DNA of 64,000 bases, taken from NCBI RefSeq assembly GCF_928381505.1, contig NZ_CAKMSJ010000002.1, forward strand, positions 310,001-374,000. The letters run 5' to 3'. Each line of letters opens with the position of its first letter. Within the stretch, counting starts at the first letter, position 1. The position numbers and the translations under genes were made by a program. The DNA comes from Rothia endophytica. GTDB taxonomy: Bacteria > Actinomycetota > Actinomycetes > Actinomycetales > Micrococcaceae. Of the stretch, positions 15,673-23,869 are shown in pieces. Under the pieces are notes generated by a model. The model worked only from the letters and a program-made list of their open reading frames with translations, did no database searches and was not told the origin of the DNA.

Positions 15673-18276
15673 CTAAGCAGCGCTCACATCAATAATCCGG
15701 ACAACCGGCGAGCCCTCTTCGTCTGAAGCGGCTAGATCAATCTCGGCAGTAATCGCCCAGTCGTGGTCATTATCAGAATCAGCCAGTACCTGGCGGACTT
15801 TCCACACACCGGGGTGCTCAGAAACATCGTCATCCAGCTCGAAAAGCTTGGGTGAGCGCGCATCAGCATCGGTGTAGATATCCTCGTGATCGTCGAAGAA
15901 GTCATCCATGGCATCGGCCCAACGGTCAGCGTCCCAGCCAGAGCGCTCGCCGTCCAGCTCACCCAGAATCTTCTCGCGTTCGTCGGCAAATAGCTCGACG
16001 CGACGGAAGAGGGCGTTGCGCACCATCACCTTGAAAGCACGCGAATTGGCAGTCACCTTGGGAGCTGATTCAGCAACCAGTTCCTCCAGAGAATCCTGCA
16101 CCGGCATGGCGTCCTCACCATTTGCCAGGCGTTCCCACTCATCTACCAGGGAGGAGTCGGTCTGACGGATGACCTCACCTAGCCACTCGATAATATCGGT
16201 CAGCTCGTCGGTCAGAGCCGAGAGCGGCACCGTCTGGCGCAGTGCCTTGTAGGCGTCCGATAGGTAGCGCAGCAGAATGCCTTCTGAACGCTCTAAGCCG
16301 TAGTACTTGATGAAGTCTCCGAAGCCCATGGCGCGCTCGTACATATCACGCACCACACTCTTGGGTTCTAGCTCGAACTCCTTCATGAAAGGCGCTCCAG
16401 CTGAGTAGGTCTCAAAGGCCTGCTCCAGCAGGTCAGCTAGGGGCTGGGCGTAGGTGATTTTGTCCAGCTCAGCCATGCGTTCGTTGTAGTCCATGCCCTC
16501 AGCCTTCATCTCGGCGAGTGCTTCGCTCTTAGCCTTTTTCTCCTGACCAATGAGCACCTGGCGGGGGCGTTCAAGGGTAGCTTCGATAATAGAGACAGCG
16601 TCCAGGGCGTAGTCCGGTGATTCTTTATCCAGCAGGGACAGGGATGCCAGCGCGAAGGGGGAGAGCGGCTGGTTGAGGGCGAAGTTCTCCTGCAGGGAGA
16701 CGGTCAGGCGGACGGTGCGGCCGAACTCATCAGGCTCCGGCAGGCGTTCGACCACGCCACCGTTGAGTAGCTCACGGTAGATACCAATCGCCTTGCGCTT
16801 AAGCGCTCGCTGCTTGACCGGGGGCTCGTGGTTGGCGGTGAGGAAGAGCATGACGGTCTTAAAGGGGTCAGCCTCCCGCTGTAGCATGTTGAGCATCATG
16901 GAGTGGGTGAGCTGGAAGGAGGAAGTAAGCGGCTCGGGTTCAGCTTCAACCAGCTGCTTAAAGGTTTTCTCACTCCACGCCACAAAGCCCTGGGGCGGCT
17001 TCTTCTTTTTGCCGCGTAGGGACTGAGCCATTTTCTTCTCGTCGCCATCAAACTTGGCACGTGCCTTAGCTTCGAGCTTGTCGTTTTCAATCTCGTGCTC
17101 GGGTGCCTGCACCACCACATAACCGGCGGTGTCAAAGCCAGCTCGGCCTGCGCGTCCTGCGATCTGGTGGAATTCACGGGATTTGAGGCGGCGGGTGCGC
17201 TGGCCGTCAAACTTAGAGAGGGCAGTGATCAGCACGGTGCGAATGGGGACGTTGATACCCACGCCCAGGGTGTCAGTACCACAAATGACCTTGAGCAGAC
17301 CCGCCTGCGCCAGCTGCTCTACCAGTCGGCGGTACTTGGGCAACATGCCTGCGTGGTGAATGCCGATGCCGTTCTTGATGTACTTCTGCAAGGTCTTGCC
17401 GAAACCCGCCGAGAAGCGGAAACCAGCGGTGAGCTCGTTGATGCGTTCCTTATCATCCTTGGACGCAATCGGCAAGCTCATCAGGGAGGCCGCAGTGTCA
17501 ATGGCCTGCACCTGAGAGAAGTGAACAATATAGACCGGGGCTTGGTGGGTGCTGACCAGCTCATTGACGGTCTCGACCAGCGGTTCGCGGCTGTAGGCGT
17601 AGTTCAGCGGGATGGGGCGGGTCTCACTGGTGACCAGCACTGACTCCCTGCCCGTCAGCTCGGTCATTTCCCTCTCAAAGCGCAGGGTATCGCCCAGGGT
17701 GGCGCTCATGAGCAAAAACTGTGCCTGGGGCAGATCCAGCAGGGGAGCCTGCCAAGCCCATCCGCGCTGAGGGTCAGAGTAGAAATGGAACTCGTCCATG
17801 ATCACTTGGGTGAGGTCTGCGCCCTCGCCCTCGCGCAGGACGATATTGGCAAGGATCTCTGCGGTGCAGCAGATAATGGGGGCGTTGGCGTTGATGGACG
17901 AATCACCGGTCACCATACCCACGTTCTCAGCCCCAAAAATTTCGCAAAGATCAAAGAACTTCTCAGACACCAGCGCCTTAATGGGCGCGGTGTAGTAGGA
18001 GCGCTGGCCGGCAGCCAGACCGATAAAGTGCGCCGCCACCGCAACCGTCGACTTACCGGAACCGGTAGGGGTCGCCAGAATGACATTGTTGCCGTTAGCC
18101 AGCTCAAGAACCGCCTCGTCCTGGGCAGGGTAGAGCTCCATACCGCGGGCTGCAATCCAGCCCAAAAATGCTTCGTAGGCTTCATCGCCGGTCAGCGGGT
18201 TAGATGCAAAATCCCCGCGGAAGTACTTATTCTGGGGATCGGCAAGGGAAGGGGAGAGATATTCAAGAATCTTCAT
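15673..18276 (-). CDS. DEAD/DEAH-box helicase with C-terminal DUF3516
   Basis: An 867-residue SF2 helicase of the Ski2/Mtr4-like branch common in actinobacteria. It has Walker A ATPTGSGKS near residue 70, a DEFH form of motif II (MDEFHFY), LLMSATLGD (motif III) and HQIAGRAGRAG (motif VI). The C-terminal half is the DUF3516 region, with many acidic residues. It is probably an RNA helicase; its precise role is not known. The start is ATG 18276 (MKILEYLSP) behind GGGAAG; a frame start four codons upstream at 18288 is possible. It lies upstream of the type III operon on the same strand with a gap of only 54 bases to the mod leader ORF, so read-through is likely. No defence function is implied by the family itself. 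Confidence 0.9.
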   Translation of the reverse strand: MKILEYLSPSLADPQNKYFRGDFASNPLTGDEAYEAFLGWIAARGMELYPAQDEAVLELANGNNVILATPTGSGKSTVAVAAHFIGLAAGQRSYYTAPIKALVSEKFFDLCEIFGAENVGMVTGDSSINANAPIICCTAEILANIVLREGEGADLTQVIMDEFHFYSDPQRGWAWQAPLLDLPQAQFLLMSATLGDTLRFEREMTELTGRESVLVTSETRPIPLNYAYSREPLVETVNELVSTHQAPVYIVHFSQVQAIDTAASLMSLPIASKDDKERINELTAGFRFSAGFGKTLQKYIKNGIGIHHAGMLPKYRRLVEQLAQAGLLKVICGTDTLGVGINVPIRTVLITALSKFDGQRTRRLKSREFHQIAGRAGRAGFDTAGYVVVQAPEHEIENDKLEAKARAKFDGDEKKMAQSLRGKKKKPPQGFVAWSEKTFKQLVEAEPEPLTSSFQLTHSMMLNMLQREADPFKTVMLFLTANHEPPVKQRALKRKAIGIYRELLNGGVVERLPEPDEFGRTVRLTVSLQENFALNQPLSPFALASLSLLDKESPDYALDAVSIIEATLERPRQVLIGQEKKAKSEALAEMKAEGMDYNERMAELDKITYAQPLADLLEQAFETYSAGAPFMKEFELEPKSVVRDMYERAMGFGDFIKYYGLERSEGILLRYLSDAYKALRQTVPLSALTDELTDIIEWLGEVIRQTDSSLVDEWERLANGEDAMPVQDSLEELVAESAPKVTANSRAFKVMVRNALFRRVELFADEREKILGELDGERSGWDADRWADAMDDFFDDHEDIYTDADARSPKLFELDDDVSEHPGVWKVRQVLADSDNDHDWAITAEIDLAASDEEGSPVVRIIDVSAA

Positions 18277-18466
18277 GATGCTTCCCATTCTAGTGCGTCA
18301 CCTTGCGCTTAGGGCACTGTTTGATGAGGCTGGCTTCGTTGGAGGAAAATGCGATGTGCGCCCGTGCGAGGAGGAAAAAGGTCAGTGGGCTAGAAGCTCA
18401 CCCGATGCCGGAAGCCCCTAACGTTGCCTTCCTTGACATATTCGCTCAAGAAAGTCAGTGCGACCC

Positions 18467-18496
18467 TTGTCAAACCCTGAGATGTATCTGTACTGT
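18467..18496 (+). promoter_or_regulatory. Sigma-70-type promoter for leader ORF and ABC exporter
   Basis: TTGTCA (18467-18472), an 18-base spacer, and TACTGT (18491-18496). Transcription would begin near 18503 and read through a leader ORF and a terminator into the ABC exporter genes. Positions 18289-18466 hold nothing recognisable. Confidence 0.55.
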
Positions 18497-18543
18497 AGCT
18501 GTAGACACAACCGCACACTAAATCTTGAAAGGGGGAGAAAACC

Positions 18544-18606
18544 ATGAATACAAAATGTGGAACCATGAACATTTCCCCGCGGGTTTCCCCAGTTAGAACT
18601 AGTTAA
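18544..18606 (+). CDS. 20-codon leader ORF (candidate attenuator peptide)
   Basis: ATG 18544 follows a strong AAGGGGGAG at about seven bases and encodes a 20-residue peptide beginning MNTKCGTMNISPRV and containing two S-P dipeptides, ending at TAA 18604-18606. An intrinsic terminator begins 20 bases further on and the ABC exporter genes follow. This promoter, leader ORF, terminator and drug-exporter order is that of ribosome-mediated attenuation, in which antibiotic stalling on the leader prevents terminator formation. A second internal ATG (18565) has no ribosome binding site. The peptide itself matches nothing I recognise. Confidence 0.5.
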   Translation: MNTKCGTMNISPRVSPVRTS

Positions 18607-18626
18607 GTTAGTTGTTAGTGCTGTGA

Positions 18627-18665
18627 CCTACCGGGTGAGCGAAGTTCTTCACCGGTAGGTTTTTT
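18627..18665 (+). terminator. Intrinsic terminator between leader ORF and ABC exporter
   Basis: The arms CCTACCGGGTGA and TCACCGGTAGG pair with one bulged G around a loop containing GCGAAGTTCT, followed by six T. It is a strong terminator placed within the 5' leader, before the exporter genes, and so is a likely attenuation point. Confidence 0.8.
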
Positions 18666-18791
18666 CATGCCCTGACCCGTACATCCTTCGAAGAGATGAG
18701 GGTTGGGCGCGGCAGGGACCTATCTCTGATGGGAGCTTCACCGTCAACACCGTACAATGACGCTTGATACCAGAGATTTTAGGATGCAACC

Positions 18792-20522
18792 GTGGCAGAG
18801 ATAGCAGAAGACCAAGACCCTCAACAAAAATTCCGATTGGCCCCACCGGGGTGGCGTTGGCGACCCGTCCACTTTTTACCCTTTGTCTTAGACCTGATTT
18901 CATCATTGATGCTGGTTTATCTACCAGTTTTGGTGGGCCGTATTATTGACCTGCATTTGGCTGGGGATACAGAGCGGGCCTGGCAACTCATTTGGTGGAT
19001 GGTTGCTATCATCCTGTACTTTGCCTTCAATGAGCGGGCTGCCTGGGGCATTACATTCCGTGTTGTGGCCCGATTGGAACGGGATTGGAAGCTCTATATC
19101 GGTCAGCTGATGCGTCAATCCACTCAGCGTGACACCGGTGCGTTGATCGCAATTTTAAATAAGGATTCTCGGAGCCTGTCCATGCTCTGGCACCCCATGC
19201 TTCTAGCGTCATCCTCCCTGGGCGTCACTGTTTTTGGCACCTACCAGCTCTGGCGTATTAGCCCTGTTGTAGCCGGGGTCGCGCTGTTTGGCCTACTGCT
19301 GACCCTGGGAATTCTGACCTGGATTTCAAAGGTGCTTGAGAAGCATTCGGACGCTTTCCGCGAGACGGTGGGTAAGAGCACCTCTAAAGCAAGTGATATT
19401 GCTTCATCGATTCGCACCATTCTGGGCCTTGGGGCGCAGAACCGCATGATGGGCCGCTACCGGCACACAGCGCAGGAAGTTTATTCAGCTCAGCTCAAAC
19501 TTGAGAGCGTGCAAACCTGGTCCTTTGCCGCTCGCAACTTCCTGGTGGGCACCGTGACCATGCTGGCCATCGCTTTTGCCCTGCGCGGTGTACTGCAGGA
19601 TGGTGTATGGATGACTGATATTCCCGCCGGGCAGTTGGTCACTATCGTTGGTTTGGTCAACACGCTGACGGGCCCCATCTGGTCAGTTGAGATGCTGCTT
19701 TTTTCCTGGCGTAATGCCCGGGTGGCTCTTAAACGCGTAAACCGACTAGAAGCTGACGTCGAAAGCGCGGCCCAAGATGACGCGAATGAGGTCTATGCTC
19801 GAAGCGAGGGCGCGTACATTGACATTCCTAAGACTGACACCGTTGTTCACTACATCAACCCTCGTGACCATCAGCTGACAGCCCAGGACTACGCCGAAGC
19901 CCTCACTGCCTCCCTGCGCAAACGTGAAGCCCAAATGAGGAACAACACCCCGCGCCGCGTCCTGCTCTCAGAACCCAATCCTATGATCTTTGCAGGAACC
20001 CTGCGCGATCACCTGCAATTGGGCACAGCGGGGCTAGACGATGAGCTGATGATCGAACTTCTGAAAATCACTGACTCTGAAGAAATCGCCTTCCGCCTAG
20101 GCGGCAGAGAACCTCAGGCTTACTTGCACGCAGAGATTAGCTCTGAAGGCACCAACCTATCAGGTGGCCAGCGTCAGCGCTTGGCGCTGGCAAGGGCTCT
20201 GGCTCAACAGGCTGAGATTCTGGTCCTCACTGAGCCGCTGAACTCGGTCGATGAACCCAGCCAGAAATTCATTCTCGATGGCCTTGAAACCACCGCAGGC
20301 AGGGGAGTGCTGGCCCAGCTTCAGCAGATATACATCATTAGCACCACCATGGAGGCTGAACGCCGCATCGCCGCCGGTCACCGTCAACCGGCAACGGTTA
20401 GCGTCCAGGAGGTGCAGGAGGCTATCACCGCCTCCATCCAGAAAGTTGAACTGACCGAGGTTAAAGACCCGCACGGCCTGGGGCTGACCGCTAACGAGAA
20501 GGAAGGTGATGGGCGTGGCTAA
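18792..20522 (+). CDS. ABC exporter half-transporter with ATPase domain lacking Walker A
   Basis: 576 residues: a six-helix exporter membrane domain (about 20-310) and a nucleotide-binding domain that has lost its first part. No GxxGxGK[S/T] is present. The domain resumes at a Q-loop-like NPMIFAGTLRDHL and then has a canonical signature LSGGQRQR (from residue 456) and a changed Walker B region ILVLTEPLNSVD, where the usual DE is TE. It should therefore not bind ATP in its own Walker site but can complete the site of its partner. The start is GTG 18792. It overlaps the next ABC gene by about 14 bases, so the two form a heterodimer. The substrate is unknown; drug or peptide export is plausible. 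Confidence 0.85.
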   Translation: MAEIAEDQDPQQKFRLAPPGWRWRPVHFLPFVLDLISSLMLVYLPVLVGRIIDLHLAGDTERAWQLIWWMVAIILYFAFNERAAWGITFRVVARLERDWKLYIGQLMRQSTQRDTGALIAILNKDSRSLSMLWHPMLLASSSLGVTVFGTYQLWRISPVVAGVALFGLLLTLGILTWISKVLEKHSDAFRETVGKSTSKASDIASSIRTILGLGAQNRMMGRYRHTAQEVYSAQLKLESVQTWSFAARNFLVGTVTMLAIAFALRGVLQDGVWMTDIPAGQLVTIVGLVNTLTGPIWSVEMLLFSWRNARVALKRVNRLEADVESAAQDDANEVYARSEGAYIDIPKTDTVVHYINPRDHQLTAQDYAEALTASLRKREAQMRNNTPRRVLLSEPNPMIFAGTLRDHLQLGTAGLDDELMIELLKITDSEEIAFRLGGREPQAYLHAEISSEGTNLSGGQRQRLALARALAQQAEILVLTEPLNSVDEPSQKFILDGLETTAGRGVLAQLQQIYIISTTMEAERRIAAGHRQPATVSVQEVQEAITASIQKVELTEVKDPHGLGLTANEKEGDGRG

Positions 20523-22284
20523 GCTTCTACCGGTAACCCCCACAGGTAAAACCTGGGCGCTACTCTGGCGCTCCGTCAAAAAGACCCCCTGGCAGTTTTC
20601 ACTGCTCATGGTGCTGTTCGTAGCCAGCTCCCTCATTTCCCTGGTGATGCCCCTAACCGTGGGTCAGCTGATTGACCTTGCATCGACCGGCCAGCTCACC
20701 GGCTTTCCCTGGGGCTTCCTTTCCCTCATCGGCGTAGCCACTCTGGTAGGTGCTTTGCTGACCCGTGCCTGGACCTTCCAGGGCCAGCGGCTGGGTGTGC
20801 GCCTCAACCGTGACCTTGGCATAGAACTGGTGGACGCCTCGCTCAATCTGGATGCCCAGACAGTAGAGGATGCGGGTTCAGGCGACCTGCTCTCGCGTCT
20901 GACCGATGACATCGACTCGGTGAGGCAGGTACTGGCTCAGGGGCTGCCCGAGTTTGGTTTCATCGTGGTGATGATGCTGGTAACCATAGGATCAATTTTT
21001 GCGGTCAACCCTTATATCGGTCTGGTTACCGTGCCCATGGTTATTGCCATGACTGTCATGCTCAGCATCTTCCTGCCCAAAATTGGGGTGAAGGTCAAAA
21101 AGCGGACCGAGGCCGTCAGTGCCTTCACCGTGGCGGCCACCGAGAACATCCGCGGCGCCTCCACCATTGAGGAGCTGGGCGTTCAGAACGCCCGTCAACG
21201 CGTCCAACAAAACCGGGCCGAGGATGTTTACCGAATCGCTGACCGTCTGGTGGTGATCCGCTCTACCTACTGGGCACTGGACGGCTTCAACTCCTACCTA
21301 CCCCTGGTGCTTTCCATTGTCTGGGGCGCTGTCTGCGTACAAAACGGTTGGGCTACCTGGGGGGACGCCGCCACTGCTTCAATCCTGCTCTTTAACATGC
21401 GCATCAACGCCGATATCTTCACCTTTTGGTTAGATAAGCTGCGGGAAATGTCAGTCACCATGGGCCGCGTCTTCGGCGTCATTGACCTAGCTGAGCATCA
21501 GGCTCAAAGTCGTGCATCCCGCGCTGAGGAGGCCTCTACTCGATCAGCAGCAGTTGCGGCGCTGGCAGACTCAGCTCCCAGCGCCGGTGAAGGTAGCGCG
21601 GTCAGCTTGCGCGATGTCACCTACGGTTATTCGGCGCAGAACCCGGTGATTCGTTCCATTAGTTTGGAACTGGCTCCCGGTGAAACTGTAGCCCTGGTAG
21701 GGCGCTCCGGTTCTGGTAAAACCACCCTGGCGCGACTTATCGCTGGCTCACTCACCGCTGACCGGGGGAGCGTCCTGGTCCAGGGCCAACCGGTTGGCAA
21801 CGGGCTCTACCCCACCCAGGTGGACCAAGCCGGGCGTCCTGCCCTGCTGATCTGCACCCAGGAGGCCCACCTCTTCCTGGGCACGGTTTCCGAGAACATT
21901 CAGGTAGCAGCACCGGGAGCTAGTACCCAGCAGCAAGAGCAAGCATTGCATGCTGTTGGTGCCAACTGGATCGATGACCTGCCCAAGGGCTTGGAGACAG
22001 AGGTCGGAGGTAACGCTCACGAACTCACCCGTGATCAGGTGCAGCAGCTGGCGTTAGCCCGTATCGTGGCGGCTAACCCGCACGCCGTCATCCTGGACGA
22101 ATCCACCACCCAGCTCGATCTGGCTGACGCCCGTGAATCGTTGAGGGCTGTCATGGACGGCAGAGCGGTCATTATCATTTCGCACGATGCCCGCATCGCC
22201 TCCCTTGCTGACCGGGCTGTGCTCCTCGAAGAGGGGCAGCTGGTGGCAGAGGGAAGCCCTGCTGAAATCTTTACCAGAGCCTAA
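20509..22284 (+). CDS. ABC exporter half-transporter with intact Walker A and B but degenerate signature
   Basis: About 591 residues: a membrane domain (20-320) and an ATPase domain with Walker A GRSGSGKTT near residue 400 and Walker B AVILDES with the catalytic glutamate. The signature motif is ELTRDQ instead of LSGGQ. Paired with the upstream subunit, this gives one complete catalytic site (this Walker A/B plus the partner's LSGGQ) and one wholly defective site, an extreme form of the asymmetry seen in heterodimeric exporters. The start is ATG 20509 or GTG 20515, both behind AGAAGGAAGG; the GTG at 20506 is less likely. A terminator was not identified after it. Confidence 0.88.
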   Translation: MGVAKLLPVTPTGKTWALLWRSVKKTPWQFSLLMVLFVASSLISLVMPLTVGQLIDLASTGQLTGFPWGFLSLIGVATLVGALLTRAWTFQGQRLGVRLNRDLGIELVDASLNLDAQTVEDAGSGDLLSRLTDDIDSVRQVLAQGLPEFGFIVVMMLVTIGSIFAVNPYIGLVTVPMVIAMTVMLSIFLPKIGVKVKKRTEAVSAFTVAATENIRGASTIEELGVQNARQRVQQNRAEDVYRIADRLVVIRSTYWALDGFNSYLPLVLSIVWGAVCVQNGWATWGDAATASILLFNMRINADIFTFWLDKLREMSVTMGRVFGVIDLAEHQAQSRASRAEEASTRSAAVAALADSAPSAGEGSAVSLRDVTYGYSAQNPVIRSISLELAPGETVALVGRSGSGKTTLARLIAGSLTADRGSVLVQGQPVGNGLYPTQVDQAGRPALLICTQEAHLFLGTVSENIQVAAPGASTQQQEQALHAVGANWIDDLPKGLETEVGGNAHELTRDQVQQLALARIVAANPHAVILDESTTQLDLADARESLRAVMDGRAVIIISHDARIASLADRAVLLEEGQLVAEGSPAEIFTRA

Positions 22285-22554
22285 AATCTGATGGTTATTT
22301 TGCGGATAGGGGTCAGAGTTTTGAAACAGTGGCAAAAATTGCTTTACAAAAGGAACTGAAGTTTCTTCTCTGAAATTGTATATTATTGCCCTACCTGTAA
22401 TATTGAAGCTGGTGTTTGTTGCCTTGAAGAAAGTTTGTCGCACCTCCCAGAAGCTGCCACCTTTCCCCAAGACATTTGCCTCAGCGGTTAGTCAACCGCT
22501 CCTGCGCCAGCTATTGCGACGGTACGGTATTAATAAAATCAGAGGAAAAAACTT
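22285..22554 (+). other. AT-rich upstream region of the glycine-rich protein
   Basis: 270 bases between the ABC exporter and the glycine-rich gene. It contains a hairpin AGCGGTT-AGTC-AACCGCT (22483-22500) and an AT-rich TATATTATT stretch (from 22379) that could be a -10. AGAGGA at 22541-22546 is the ribosome binding site of the following gene. Confidence 0.4.
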
Positions 22555-23660
22555 ATGGTTGATACATCACTGACACGGCGACAGATTACCCGTGGAGCTG
22601 CCTGGTCCGTGCCCGTTGTACTTGGAACGAGCACAATCCCCAGCTACGCTGCATCTACCACCTGCGCTCAAGGTACCTTTATTGCCCCCGCACCAGCCAA
22701 TACTTCAGCGGATTCTATTACCACCGAATGGACTGTACCTGCTGGTGTCAATAGAATTTGTGTCACCGTTCTAGGTGGTGGCGGTGGTCGCAGCTTCATG
22801 GCCAATATGGAAGGCGGTCATGGTGCGCTGATTACCGCCGAAATCCCCGTTCAGCCAAATCAAGTTCTTACTTTAGTCGTAGCAGCTGGTGGAGCTGGTT
22901 CAACTAACAGCGCCATGGTTGGTGGTGGAGGCTATGGCCCTGGTGGCGATGTCAAGAACGATCTTGCGGGAAGCTACAGATTCTCGCTCAACAATTTTGC
23001 CGCTTCTGGTGGCGGTGGCTCCGCAGTCCTGCTGGGTTCTGGCCCTAACGCAACACCGCTCATCGTGGCCGGTGGCGGTGGTGGAGGGGGCTTCTACGGC
23101 CGCTGGAACATGAATCAGCCCGGCATTACACCCCGCCGATGGACAATTAGCCAGCGTTTCCGAGCCGGTAGCGCTACCCAAAATGCTGGTTCTTCCAGCC
23201 TCCGGATGGAAGACTTCGCCATGAGCGTCACTACCGGCGGCGGACAGGTGCCAACCAGGGCCAAGCAGGTGCAGGAGGCGTCAACGCCAACCTGATTGAT
23301 AATACCGGTGGGGTTGTTACTGTCAATGATGTTAAGTACATTCCCGGTCTACCCGGCGGTAGCGGCTTCAATGCTCGCGGTGCAGACTCTGTTACAGCTT
23401 TTGTAACCCAGTCTGGTTATACCATCGCTTTGCGTTCCGGCGCCGGGGGTGGTGGCTATGGTGGTGGCGGTAGCGGTAGTGGCGTTGCGGTTGCAACAAC
23501 TGCTGAAGGCTCGTACGCCAGTGCAACTATTGGTGCATCAGGCGGTGGTGGCGGTAACTATGTTTCCGACCAGGTACAAAAGGTTGTGGTAGGAGTCGGA
23601 ACTAACGGTGGCATCGTTCGTGATATCCGTAACCCAGGCGCTATCATCATCAACTACTAA
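22555..23660 (+). pseudogene. Tat-exported glycine-rich surface protein, frameshifted
   Basis: The first frame (22555-23295) encodes a twin-arginine signal (TRRQITRGAAWSVPVV, then PSYAAS) and a glycine-rich body with TVPAGVNRICVTVLGGGGG. It then runs out of frame at about 23245. The second frame continues the same kind of sequence from GANQGQAGAGGVNAN to the natural-looking end GAIIINY at 23660. The upstream limit of the second frame is a TAG at 23169, so the shift lies between 23172 and 23295, most likely a one-base loss at the GGCGGCGGACAGG stretch. If joined, the protein is about 368 residues. It could be a true pseudogene, a phase-variable gene or a sequencing error. The function is unknown; it is likely cell-surface. 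Confidence 0.75.
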
Positions 23661-23869
23661 GCGTTTGCCCCAGCGGCGTCCCCTATCCACGTTGGAAGGG
23701 AGGGCGCGCCTTTCCTTGAGCCGTTTAGCAGCGAATGTGGAAGTCTGGCTTCTTGGGATGACTCTGACCTAGGCAAGCTCTCCTATCCCCACTTTAAGAT
23801 GCAAAAAAATGACCTATGCCACTAAAATGGGGCGCGGCAGTATCAGCTATAAACAAGGAAGTTCACACC

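Noticed and set aside
17095..17643. 182-codon plus-strand ORF inside the helicase gene
   Set aside because: Antisense shadow of the conserved helicase motifs.
15673..18276. Helicase as a defence component
   Set aside because: DUF3516 helicases are widespread actinobacterial housekeeping proteins; adjacency to the restriction genes alone is not enough.
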